From Hesseltinella vesiculosa (taxonomy: Eukaryota; Mucoromycota; Mucoromycetes; Mucorales; Cunninghamellaceae): 64,000 bases of DNA. Made by a program: the position numbers and the translations under genes. Positions within the stretch are counted from its first letter, which is position 1; each line of letters starts with the position of its first letter. The notes beneath the pieces were generated by a model that saw nothing but the letters and a program-made list of their open reading frames with translations, was not told the origin of the DNA and ran no database searches. Of this stretch, positions 49,556 through 61,222 are shown piece by piece. The DNA is taken from assembly GCA_002104935.1 (NCBI GenBank), contig MCGT01000004.1:992001-1056000 (forward strand), written 5' to 3'.

Positions 49556-51854
49556 TTATTGCTGTTGTTCCAACATTTCCTAGGATAGTAAAAAAAGGTT
49601 GGTTTAGATCAAGACTGTCATTTTTTTCGACATTTTTTTTTCTTACTTCGGCAGAGGGCTGGCCACCGCCACCACCTTGATGTTTGTTCTTGGACAAACC
49701 AGACACGATATCATCCACACGCAGCAACAAACAGGCAGACTAGAAAGACAAAAGAGTCAGTTGGCATGGACTTGTTTATCTTTCTCTCGACGGGGGACTT
49801 ACTTCAATGGCGGTCTTGATGGTTTGGACCTTGACGGCCGAAGGTTCCCAAATACCATATTGCTTCATGTCGACGACCTTGCCGTTTTCACCATCGATAC
49901 CGAAGGAGTGGTCGCCATTGGCATGCTTGGCACGCAGTTGGGTTAATACTTTGATAGCACTGCCGCCACAGTTTTGGACCAAGGTACGGGGGATGACTTC
50001 CATAGCGTCGGCAACCGAGCGGTAGGGCCATTGTTCCACACCTTCCAACAGCTTGGCACGTTCTTCCAGTTTCACCGACACGGCCATTTCAGTAGCACCA
50101 CCGCCAGGGGCAAGTTTGGCGTTGAAGAAGACGTTGCGAGCAACACACATGGCATCTTGCAAATTACGTTCCACTTCGTTCAAGATATCTTTGCTGGGGC
50201 CGCGCAACACGATCGAACAAGCCTTGGGATCCTTGCACTTTGTCAAGAAAGTGAAGTATCTATTCGCCCCCGCAAAAAAAAAAGGTCAGTTGATCCTTTG
50301 CTGCACCCCCGAATGAAAACATACTCATCACCAATCTTTTCAATGTGGAAAAGACCACAGCCGGTGCCGACATCGTTTTCCTTGAGGTCATCGACTCGGT
50401 TGACCACAGTGGCGCCAACGGCGCGGGCAATACGGTTGTTGTCGGTCTTGCGCACGCGACGGATGGCAGTGATGTTGGCCTTGACAAAGTAATGTTGGGC
50501 CAAATCTATGAGGAAGACAAGTTTAACAAGACCATCCCTGTGCATTCGATTCTCATTCTTGGCTTACCGGAGACACCCTTTTCAGTAAAGACTAAATCAG
50601 GTTTCAAGGAGATGATCTTGTCGCACATGGCCTTCACTTGCTCTTCTTCGATTTCCAAGATACGGTTCCAGTCGGCTTCCTTGGTGATCTCAATGTTGGT
50701 TTGCGATTCACCCTTTTTGTATTCCAGAGGACAATCCAACAGAATGACACGGGGGTTTTCAATACGGCGGCGCATCTTGGGATGGGTAACATCCTTGGCC
50801 AGCATGATACCGTCCAGCACCTTGGATTCTTCAATTTCGCCACCAGGAATCTACGGCATCAATGAGGAAGGTGAGCACGATCGGTCGCTTTGGTCCAACT
50901 GTTTTACCTTTTCCACACGGGCATAACGCTTCAAGTCGACTTCACGACGACCAGTGCGTTCTTCTTCCATGGCAACAGTGCGCACAGAGTCCAAAGCCAA
51001 TTGACACATCAGATCGCTCCAGGTGCTGACCATTTTGGTGCCGATGGAAGACTTGATCAGGCGAAGCATCTCTTCATCGTTGTTGATATCGACAGGAGTA
51101 GAGATCTCTTCGACAATTTGTAAAGCGTCTTCCAAAGCCTTTTTGAATGCACTGATGATGACAATGGGGTGGATGTTGTTTTCGATGTGAGGGAGAGCAC
51201 GGGCAAGGACTTCACCGGCTGTCGAATGAGCAGAGTGTGAGTGTGCATGTAAATAACAGAAATCCCAGAGATGCGACAGATAAACCTACCCATAATAATG
51301 ACACTGGTTGTACCATCGCCCACTTCTTCATCTTGAGTTCGGGAGAGTTCGATCATACTTTTGGCAGCGGGATGTTGCACATCGATTTCACGCAGGATCG
51401 CATTGCCATCGTTTGTCAATAAGATGCCGCCCATAGGGTCCAACAACATTTTAAGCATGGAACGGGGGCCCAAGCAGGTTCGAATCACATCGGCAACTGT
51501 CTAAAATTAAAAAAGTAACAAGATGAAGATGAGCTCATGACGTTTTTCTATTTTTTTTTATTCCCATCCAAACGTTTCTTTTTTTTTTATCGAATGAGGC
51601 TTACCTTGGCAGCTGTAATGTTGGAAATCTGGGCTTTACGACCGGATTCCCGTTCCATATTGGTATCTATGGCAAAACAATGATCGTGAACATCATGACA
51701 ACATGTAACAAACAAAAACAAAAAAAAACGTGCTTCATTCTGCCTCTGCCCCTTCTTTCATCCGTATCTCATTTTTTCTTTCTCTGGACGTCACTGCAAA
51801 CAAAAGGGAAGGGTCAAGCTGTCACTTACTCATCACAAGAACTGGAGCTTGCAT
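49556..51854 (-). CDS. CCT3: Chaperonin CCT/TRiC subunit gamma
   Basis: Nine exons give 548 aa, normal for CCT3. The subunit sits in the eight-membered cytosolic chaperonin ring that folds actin and tubulin. Blocks: MQAPVLVMNTNMERESGRKAQ; TCLGPRSMLKMLLDPMGG; LTNDGNAILREIDVQHPAAK; the ATPase motif DEEVGDGTTSVIIM; RRVRKTDNNRIARAVGAT in the apical domain; KLAPGGGATEMAVS; and at the C-terminus SACLLLRVDDIVSGLSKNKHQ. The final exon (49579-49556) codes only for EMLEQQQ and the stop. Exon 1 (51854-51830) is 25 nt. It shares a 233-bp divergent promoter with peptidyl-tRNA hydrolase. Confidence 0.96.
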
Positions 51855-52087
51855 CTTGATATAATTAGACTTTTTGGATGAAAAAAGAAGCAACAGATCG
51901 CGTGCAGCGTTGAGTTTTTTTTTTTTTATTTTTTTTGACAGGTTTGTAGCCCAGCCAATCAATTTCATGGGGCTTTTGACCGATTTTTCCATCAGGTTCC
52001 CCCCTATTTTTCTTTCCTTTCTTTTGCTTCCTTGCCTATTGACTGCGCCAGGTTCTTGTTGTGTTTGACTTTTTTGCAACGAATACA
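51855..52087. promoter_or_regulatory. Divergent promoter of CCT3 and peptidyl-tRNA hydrolase
   Basis: 233 bases with an inverted-repeat-free T tract (51914-51939) and a CCAAT box (AGCCAATCAA at 51953-51962). Both genes are housekeeping, consistent with a shared constitutive promoter. Confidence 0.4.
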
Positions 52088-52933
52088 ATGGCAATCAAAT
52101 TACTGGTAAGCGATGTTGTCAACACTATCAACAGGATTGCTTGTGTCTTTTTTTTTTTTTTTTAATTCCTGTCTGTTTTTTCTTTCTTTCCCTTCTTTCC
52201 TTTTGCTCCAGTTCGTTGGTCTAGGCAACTACACCCATCCAAATACGAGACATAATGTGGGCATGATGGTGTTGGATGCCATGGCAAAGGAGCTCAATCT
52301 AGTCTGGTCGCAACATAAGCCTTGGAAATCCATGGTAGCCCAGACAACCCTTTCGCTGATTGCCAAAGATGCCTCGATCACACAAGTGCAATTGACGCTT
52401 CTAAAGCCTAGACTACTGATGAATGTCAGTGGCACCAGTGTAGCCAAAGCCGGTATGGAACAGAGACGATCGGCCCCACAGAAAATCTCATATCTTCTCT
52501 TTTTTTATTTTATTATTTTTCGGTAGTCAACGAGCTGGCCATTCAGCCTTCGTCACAGCTGTTTGTGTTCCATGACGACTTGCAACGTCCCCTTGGCAAG
52601 ATCTCACTAAAGAATACAGGATCGGCGAACGGACACAATGGCATCAAATCTGTCATTGAGAAACTTGGTTCCAACGATTTTGCCCGTGTCCGTATTGGCA
52701 TTGGACGACCCGAGTCCAGGGACCCCGACGATGTCGCCGACTTTGTCCTGGGCAAATTCACCGACCAGGAAATCGATGGTCTAGACAAGACCGTGTATCC
52801 GTTGCTGGTCCAAGAAGACCCTTTGACCTGCCTGTGTTTGCGCCGAGAGCTCTGGCGTCCTCCAAAACCGCCCAAGGAAAAGAAACTTAGGGCTCCCACC
52901 CCACCTCCTGTACCTCCTGTTGAGTCATGTTAG
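52088..52933 (+). CDS. PTH1: Peptidyl-tRNA hydrolase (bacterial-type PTH1)
   Basis: Three exons (52088-52105, 52212-52452, 52527-52933), 221 aa. It cleaves peptidyl-tRNA released early from ribosomes. Motifs: VGLGNYTHPNTRHNVGMMVLD (catalytic His in RHNVG), TLLKPRLLMNVSGTSV, LFVFHDDLQRPLGKISLKN (catalytic Asp region), GSANGHNGIKSVIEKLG and FARVRIGIGRP. Exon 1 codes only MAIKLL. A Pro/Lys-rich tail (PPKPPKEKKLRAPTPPPVPP) extends beyond the usual end. The short N-terminus lacks an obvious mitochondrial presequence, so localisation is open. Confidence 0.95.
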
Positions 52934-53007
52934 CCTTTCCCAAGATACCTTTTTTTGTTATTCATCCATATTAAACTATAGCATCGTAGACTTTATATTT
53001 TATAATT

Positions 53008-54162
53008 CTATTCAGACTGTACAAGACATGCTTTGAAGCTTTCTATCAGCGCGTTTCTATTCAGATCTTTTCCAATGAAGACCAGTTTGTTCCGGCGTTC
53101 TTCGTCTGGCCGCCAGGGCCGGTCTTGCTGACCATCAAAAAGCTACCCAAATGCGTGTCAGTGACTCCTTTGTCTTTTCCTTTGTTCTTACCATGTGGAC
53201 ACCTTGGAAAATAAACCGATCTTGCTCACCAAAAACATGGAGAATACCTTTCATGCGGTAGATGTTTGGGCCCATGGTGGCCAGGATGGACTGGATCCAG
53301 CGGTTGAGCTTGTCAAAGCAGAGGGCGCCGTCGATGTCAATGCCAACAGACACCATAGGCAGCTGGCGCTCATGGCTGTGTGCAGGGCTGTCGAATTGGA
53401 GCCGCTGCAAGTCAAAGGCGCCAATATTAAGGATCTTATCCAAGTGAACGGTGCCGTACGTTGTCGTGAAAACCGGCACGGTCGTCAACGTCTGTAACCG
53501 TTCTATCAGCTGTTCCCCCTGATCTTTATCCAGCAAGTCCATTTTGTTCAGCAGCAAGATATCGGCATAAGCAATTTGTTGGTAGACCTCTTCCTCTTTG
53601 TGATGGCCATCCAGGTACCGGTCCAGGTGATAGCCATCCAGCATTGTGACGACGGCATCCACGGCAAAGTGGCTGGTAAGCAACTCGTTCAGCATGATGG
53701 TTTGAATCACAGGCCCTGGGTCAGCCATGCCTGTCGTCTCGATCACAACCATATCAAACTGATCCTTCCGTGTCGTCACCAATTCCTCCAATATTCGCGC
53801 AAGGTCGCCTCGCACGAGGCAGCATAGGCTAAACGCCAAAAGAAATCAGACACGTAAGACAGTTGTCTTCAACTATCCGCTTTATTTCAAGACCTACCAG
53901 CCGTTTTTCGTTTCAAAGATTTCTTGACCGGCATCCAACATCAGGCCACCGTCTACTGCAATCTCTCCAAACTCATTTTCGATCACAGCTATCTTTTTAC
54001 CATGTTGACCTTTTAGAATGTGATTGACAAGCGTTGTCTATTCATTTTTAAAACAATAATAAAGCTCTATGAGAAGGTCTGATGAATGTGCTGGTCGAAA
54101 ATTCGCTGTGCGTTTACCTTGCCACTGCCAAGAAAGCCTGTTAGGATTGTTATTGGGATCAT
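53008..54162 (-). CDS. CobW/COG0523 GTPase (ZNG1-type zinc metallochaperone)
   Basis: Four exons (54162-54118, 54037-53898, 53828-53192, 53142-53008), 318 aa. P-loop GFLGSGKTTLVNHIL (split by intron 1), ENEFGEIAVDGG, the metal motif NGCLCCLVRGDL (CxCC rebuilt across intron 2), ETTGMADPGPV, LLLNKMDLL (guanine-specificity NKxD) and C-terminal RMKGILHVFG and FIGKDLNRNALIESFKAC. These GTPases hand zinc to client enzymes. ATG at 54162 gives a family-typical MIPITILTG start, but an acceptor-like CTTGCAG just upstream leaves room for a further 5' exon. Confidence 0.9.
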
Positions 54163-54914
54163 CTGGGGTAGGATCTGCAAGGGGAAAGAGTCAAGAAGGA
54201 AAAAAAAAAAAAAAAGATGGCAACAGAGGTGGTCGGCATCCGAATTATTTTTGAAACCCCTTGACCAATCAGAATGCCACTGTATTGTCAAGGCAAGCAG
54301 ATGAAGAGCGCAACATGGAAACAAGAGTTGGGCATTTTGCTTTTTAATATCGAAGGTAGCCTTCTCTGATCCCGATTTCCGAGCGTGCACTTGGCAGCTC
54401 TGATTCCCCTGCTAAAAAGAAAGGTATGCTGGCGATATCGGCACATGAAATGTTTTTTGGCTGGCAAACCCACGGAGGTGTCTACACACGACTGTAAAAA
54501 AATTGACAGGGCTGCCTCGGTCAGTCGTTGGTTTTTTTCGGCATCGATACGCCTCCATGCAGAATTTAACGTTGACTGATTCGATCGAAAACGATTTATC
54601 GTAACACCTATCTAATTTTTTCAAGAGGGCCAGGGGCCCCTCCCCCCTGGCGACGTTTGAAGAAAACGTTCCGCATGTACAGCACATTTGAATGGAACTT
54701 CACGAAGTTGCACATGCGCGTGGTAAACCATGAATGATGACGATGCTGAAAATATCACATTGGTTGACCGAGGTGACCCAGCCAACTTGATATCGCTTTG
54801 TGTCTTCGGAGCTCCCAGCCAGTGGATAAGACAAAAAGCGAATCCCGCTTGCGCTGACTTGCCCAGCTTTTTTTTTTTTTTTTGACTCACTTTTCCCTGT
54901 TCTCAACCATTGTC
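54163..54914. other. Spacer between CobW GTPase and FAD oxidase
   Basis: Divergent promoter region about 750 bp long with a CCAAT element (GACCAATCAG near 54263) and a T run at 54869-54883 just before the oxidase start. No gene seen. Confidence 0.4.
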
Positions 54915-56617
54915 ATGTGTCAATTCTGTGGGATCGATCCAGCATTTGCCGCCTACTTTGAAAAGGATGACCAGCCTCATCAGGATGCTGCTGCTCCAAC
55001 GAGCAGCGATGCTCCCAACTATTTTCGCATGAAGCCTAATCATCCACGCTATAGCAAACTCACGACACCCCAGCTGACGACCTTTGCTGGTAAACTGTCA
55101 GCCAATGCCAAAGTCATTGCGCCTCATCAGCAACCCGAATTTGAGCAAGCATCGAAAAGATGGTCCAAGTTTGCTGCCAAAAAAGCCCTCGCTATCATTC
55201 AAGTTGCCACGCCCGAAGACGTCTCGAAAACAGCAAGTGGAGCAAACACGCAGCAAAAAAAAAAAAAAAAAAAAAAGACTCAGTCTTGTAACCTCCTTTT
55301 TTGTTGTTTGTGGGCATCTAGGTGATTTTAGCCACAAGCCATGCTATTCCGTTTGTTGTGAAAGGAGGGGGCCACTCTCCCAAAGGGGCGTCGAGCAGCC
55401 AAGGGGGATTAGTCATCGATCTGAGTCGGATGCGGGCTGTCCATGTCAAGGCTGAAGAGTGTCTGGTGATTGCTGAAGGTGGCTGTCTTGCCAGCGACGT
55501 GCTGAAAGCGACCTCACCTTATGGATTGGCGTGTGGTAAGTGTGAAGTCAAATGTATGTCACTAAAAAGGCAACCTGGCTTACGTGGTTTCTTCTCTAGT
55601 CACTGGCACCACTTCCCATGTTGGCATGGGTGGGTTGACATTGGGGGGCGGTTATGGCTATTTGACTGGCCTGCACGGGTAAGCCAAAGCGAGGACACGG
55701 TCTGTGTCTTACCTCTTTTTAATGCTCTCCGGATAAGGCTTGCGCTGGACAACTTGATGGGTGCACAGGTGGTGACCGCCGACGGCCAGATCCTCACGGT
55801 CAATGACAAGGAGCATGCTGACCTCTTCTGGGGCTTGCGTGGCGCTGGCAATCGCCTGGCAGTGGTAACGAAATTGATCATCCAGGCGCATGCAATCCCT
55901 CGTCAGGTGTGGACGGGTACGCTTGTGTTTGGTGCAGATCAGCTTGATGTGGTGATCGACGCACTGAATGCCTGGTACGACCAGCATGACGCCAAGGCAT
56001 CCGCAGCACTATCGATGGGGGATGGGGACGACCTGACGATTTCACTGTTTTACAACGACGACGATGGCAGTGTTGCCGAGGCTAACTTTGCACCTCTCTT
56101 ATCGCTCAACGGAAAGTCCTCCACTACCCAGACGATGCCTTTTTGGAAAGTCAACACGTTGGGAGATCAGCCATTCTTGGACGTGTCTCTGGCCTTTGAT
56201 TCGGCAAACGTAGCCCCACCATTAAAAGCAGCGCATCTGAAGCATATCCACGACACAATGACCCAAGTGCCTCGATCCTGGCCTGGATGCAAGACAGGCA
56301 TGTATCTTTTGATGGTGCAGCCGGATGGGGTGCTTCGCAAGAACAACACTGCCTTCCCGTGGCGTGACGATCACTTTGACGTTGGGCTAAATGTGGTTTG
56401 GACCGAGACTGGCCCGGCGCCGGCTCCGTTGATTGACTGGCTTCATGACACTTTGCAGCCTGCTGCCAATGCCCAAGGACAAGCGGATCGTCTTTACAGC
56501 AACCATTCCGACTTTTGTGGCCCTGCAGCCCATGAATTTGGTGATCATCTGCAAAGATTACAGCAGCTCAAGGCCAAATGGGACCCTCATGGTGTGTTCT
56601 GTCCGCTACCATTGTAA
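54915..56617 (+). CDS. FAD-linked oxidase of the berberine-bridge (PCMH/BBE-like) family
   Basis: Four exons (54915-55232, 55322-55535, 55600-55678, 55738-56617), 496 aa. FAD-binding PCMH domain: TSHAIPFVVKGGGHSPKGAS (His of GGHS is the covalent FAD site), GLVIDLSRMRAVHV, VTGTTSHVGMGGLTLGGGYG, LTGLHGLALDNLMGAQVVTADG and DLFWGLRGAGNRLAVVT. The Cys that gives bicovalent FAD in berberine-bridge enzymes is replaced by Thr/Ser, so a single link is expected. The C-terminus DPHGVF is the BBE-end motif. The N-terminus is unusual (MCQFCGIDPAFAAYF), without a signal peptide. Intron 1 is GC-AG (GCAAGT donor) and contains about 20 A. Substrate (sugar, alkaloid-like or polyketide) unknown. Confidence 0.88.
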
Positions 56618-56644
56618 GATATATTCTACAGTACTTTCCATTTA

Positions 56645-56650
56645 AATAAA
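56645..56650 (+). terminator. Poly(A) signal AATAAA
   Basis: AATAAA 28 bases after the FAD oxidase stop codon; the facing HSF gene ends about 240 bases further on. Confidence 0.4.
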
Positions 56651-56892
56651 GAAGTAAGAAAAAAGATGAGAGTATTTATTACGCCAAATAAAATTAAAAA
56701 AAAAGAGGGGGTGTAGACTTCTAAGTTACGACAAGGTAAAAAAAAAAAAATGGATTAAAAAAACATGCATGATGGTGGTATCCGCAAACTTTGCATTCAA
56801 AGAATAGCAAAGTAAATAAATGTAGCAAAAAAAAAAAAAAAAAAAAGGCAAAAATAAGGAGACGTGAGGGGTGATCAGGCATCTTCTATTCT

Positions 56893-58455
56893 CTATTGAG
56901 GGTGTAAATGCGGAGAGGTAGGATGAGAAGGAGCATGGAAAAATGCCACGCCATAGTCAGAAAGGTAGCCATTGGTAGCCATAGGAGAGGTGGGTACGAG
57001 CGGGTAGGGATGTGAAGGTGATGGGGCATTTGTTGGATGAGAGGAAGGGGAAGAGGGGGCGGAGAGGCTGAGGGAGGGATGCATAGGGGAATAGACATCG
57101 TTTTCGGGCATCAGTGTGTGAGGACTGACAGGGGTGGAGGAGAGGGGGGTGTGGTAGGCGCTGTAAGAAGGAGACACCGGCGACCGTCCGTCGGTTAAAA
57201 AGTCCATGGGTGTAGGAGAGAGATTTTGAGTTTGTACAGTCAGCACAGGGGACTGGCGACGGACGATTTTGTTTGGACAAGGAGACGAGGAGAGGGCGGA
57301 GGGCGAGGATGGCTGTGCATAAAGCTCGAGTGAAGAGGTGGACTGCATTGGATGCGAAGGCACGGCTGGGTTCAATGCAGTATGTGGGACATCAGGTGAA
57401 GTAATTAAAATCGCAGGCATTTGATCGTCGCGGTGCGGTGACACTGGTGAAGGTTGAGGCAGGGCCAGGTTCTGCGGAGGGCCTAGGTCAACAAAGAAAT
57501 TGAGCATGAAGTCAAGGTGCTTGGGCACTTTTCCCAAGACGTGGATTTTCTATCGTTCTTCTCTCCTTTTCACCCTCTCCCTCCTGAATTGCCCCCTTTT
57601 TTCTGCGTACCTTTGACATATTGCATCATTGTTCTAATCAAATTTTGTTGTTCGGATTGTCGCTTTCGGGATTCGGCCAATTCACGCACCACCCTGTCGA
57701 AATTTTCCTGCAATCGGGAAAATTGTTGGGTAAGGTCGGCTTGGGTCATTTGCATCATGGCGAGCTGTGATTGAAGATCTTGGTGATTGTCGCGTCGGGT
57801 GTGGTCCTCCATGGTTTTGCGCTTGATTTCATCCAGCAAATCGGGCCGATCCCGCATAAATTTGGCATGTGAGAATTCCCAAATTTGATTTTCGGCAACA
57901 GTACGATGGCCTCGAGGTGATTTATTGACTTTATGGAAGCCATACCTGTAATAAAATGAGAAACGTGAGGTCAGTGACACGAAGCCTATTTTGTTTTCCT
58001 GGACTTGCATATTTAACTGTCGCACAAAGCTGGAAAAATTGTTGTGTTTAAAGTGCTTCGGAAGGACATCGTGCGAGAACTCGACAATGTTGCAAACAAT
58101 AAAGGATTGGCCAGTGTAGCTCCAGGCGATCAGGTGTTGGTATTGTGCGTCGACCACCATACTGAAAAGGAGAGAGAGAAAGGGCAAGAGAATGCAGATC
58201 AGCAGCGGTTTCAGGCACATTGATTCTTTTTTGTCATGACCACCATCTCTCTCTTTTTAAGATGGCTTACTTGAAGAGCTTGTGGACAAAGGTGTTGTTA
58301 TTGACCTTGCACAAAGTCGGCTGAGAATCTGACATTCGGGTGTCCAGGGGGGAATCTTTCGAGGTAGGTGAGGGAGAGCTGATAGGCGATCCTATAGAGA
58401 GGGCATCATTTATAGCCGACAAAGATGATGTTGAAGAGCTACGGCCATGTTCCAT
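56893..58455 (-). CDS. Heat-shock-factor-type transcription regulator
   Basis: Four exons (58455-58271, 58161-58009, 57945-57611, 57482-56893), 420 aa. The HSF DNA-binding domain starts at NNTFVHKLFNMVVDAQYQHL and runs through [35 protein letters not shown] and WEFSHAKFMRDRPDLLDEIKR. A coiled coil follows (QLAMMQMTQADLTQQFSRLQ), the usual trimerisation part, then a Pro/Ser-rich tail. Intron 2 (58008-57946) must use a GCAAGT donor to rebuild QLNMYGF. The last acceptor was chosen at 57483 because nearer AGs break the frame. Whether this is the main HSF1 or an SFL1/SKN7-like relative is not resolved. Confidence 0.9.
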
Positions 58456-59180
58456 CGTGTCAAGTGACAGAGAGAAGGAAAAATAAAAATAAAAAAACAA
58501 TGAGAGAAAGAGAAGCTAAAAAAAAAAGAGTCGACAAAACTCCCCTTGTTTCTCATTTGTTGCCATTCTAATTTCAGTCGCAGAAAAAAAGGCACAAAGC
58601 TGGGCAAACAGACGCCCCCTGACAGGCTTTCTCCACTCAACCACTCCATCCGGGTCTGCTTCAATGTTTTTGCTTGTGGCAAAGAGAAATGCCTGACGGT
58701 CTCCTTATATTGTTAACAAAGTGGCGTATTAAATAATAAAAAAGGGGTCGAAAGCCGCAAAGAATGTTTGTTCTGATTTGTTCATCTCAGCAGCGGTCAA
58801 AATATTGCAACGTCCGCCCTATTTTTTTTGTTTGTCACCCCCTTTTTTTACCCAAATTCATGCAATTTCCAGAAAGGGATGGCAAGAAGAAATCGAGATC
58901 CTTGACGTTAAGCCAACGGAGATTGTCTAAAAAAAGTACAAGCAAACTTTATTGTCTTGACACGTACAGAAAAGAAAAAAAGAAAAACCAATAAAAATGC
59001 AAATGAGATGAAGATAGGACATGACGACAAAGAGAAGAAGATGCAAAAAAAGGGGGCCACACCTTTTTTTTTTTTATGTAAAATGAATGTTGGCATGATT
59101 GAATGTTAGCAAGAGCCTAAACAGTTTAGAAGGAATGTCAAATCTAGATCTTTACAAAAACAATAAAAAAAAGGGCTGCC
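58456..59180. other. Spacer between HSF gene and DIM1 3' end
   Basis: AT-rich, no gene. A sequence similar to a heat-shock element was not found on inspection. Confidence 0.35.
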
Positions 59181-60333
<1,153 letters not shown>

Positions 60334-61222
60334 GACTCACAACAAGATTGGATCAAGAAGAAGAATGGGCAGCGTCAAAAAAAAAAAAAAAAAAAAAAAG
60401 TGGCGGAAAAAGCCACGAGAACAGATCAAACGCCGCTGCATCGCCTGCCTTTTCTTCGCCCTTTTTTTTTGTCATTTTGTTATCCTCGAAGCTCACTACC
60501 GTTGTTAGTAAATGCTTGAATGTGATGCTTCACTGCCTTCACCTCAGAAACTATAACAACATTTGCAGGTCCAGTTCCACGGTAAAAAAAAAAGTCACCT
60601 TGTCTGCCAACGGAAGCTGGTGTGAACGAATACGAGCGTCGTACCCGATTCGCTGATCCGTTTTTTATGCCGCCTGTTTGGTGATCCTGACGAAGGCGTA
60701 TTTCTTCGAATGGTAAGCGACATATCACTCCAAGCATGAAAATAATTGTGAGTGTGTGTGTGTGTGTGTGTGTGCGTGTTGAGTCTGGCGTGGAGTTCGA
60801 ATTCAACTGGACTCAACGCTGAACGCAACGCACCCTTGGCATCATCCATCGCCGCTCAGCGAAACACTGTGCACAAGAGCAGCAGGGCATGTGTGTCCAT
60901 GCAAGGGCGGACCTCTTCTTTCAGTAAAAGATCAACTTCCCATGCCTGCTGGCTTTTGGGGCTTCAAGAAAAATGGATTCCCATGATCATATGGAATGAG
61001 TAAACACAAAAGCAACTGTCATTGCGTAGAAGAGGCTAAAAGAAAATACCGGTTTTTCAACGGTTGCATAAGCGTGGGACTCCCACCAACTTTCACATGC
61101 TGCGTTTGAAAGCAAAAAGGGCAATGGTTTTGCCACAGCGGACTTTTTAACCAGCAACCCCCTCCTTTTTTCTCTCTCTTTCTTTCTTGTTTTTACTTTG
61201 AGCATCGAGCCATCATAATACA
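60334..61222. promoter_or_regulatory. Divergent promoter region of DIM1 and acyl-CoA oxidase
   Basis: About 890 bases, no gene. Holds a 22-A run (60377-60398) on the DIM1 side, a TG microsatellite in the middle and a T/C-rich leader before the oxidase start. No clear oleate-response element was identified. Confidence 0.4.
60752..60774 (+). repeat. (TG)n microsatellite
   Basis: About eleven TG dinucleotides followed by an interrupted CGTGTT. Confidence 0.9.

Noticed and set aside
51465..51490. GGTTCGAATC, which resembles a tRNA T-loop
   Set aside because: It is coding sequence of CCT3 (near TCLGPRS) and no acceptor stem or anticodon arm surrounds it. No tRNA gene was found in the window.
57483..57610. 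Nearer acceptor at about 57550 for the last HSF exon
   Set aside because: It would put the tail in a frame that stops after about a dozen residues, whereas the acceptor before GCCCTCCGC keeps a 196-codon frame in phase.
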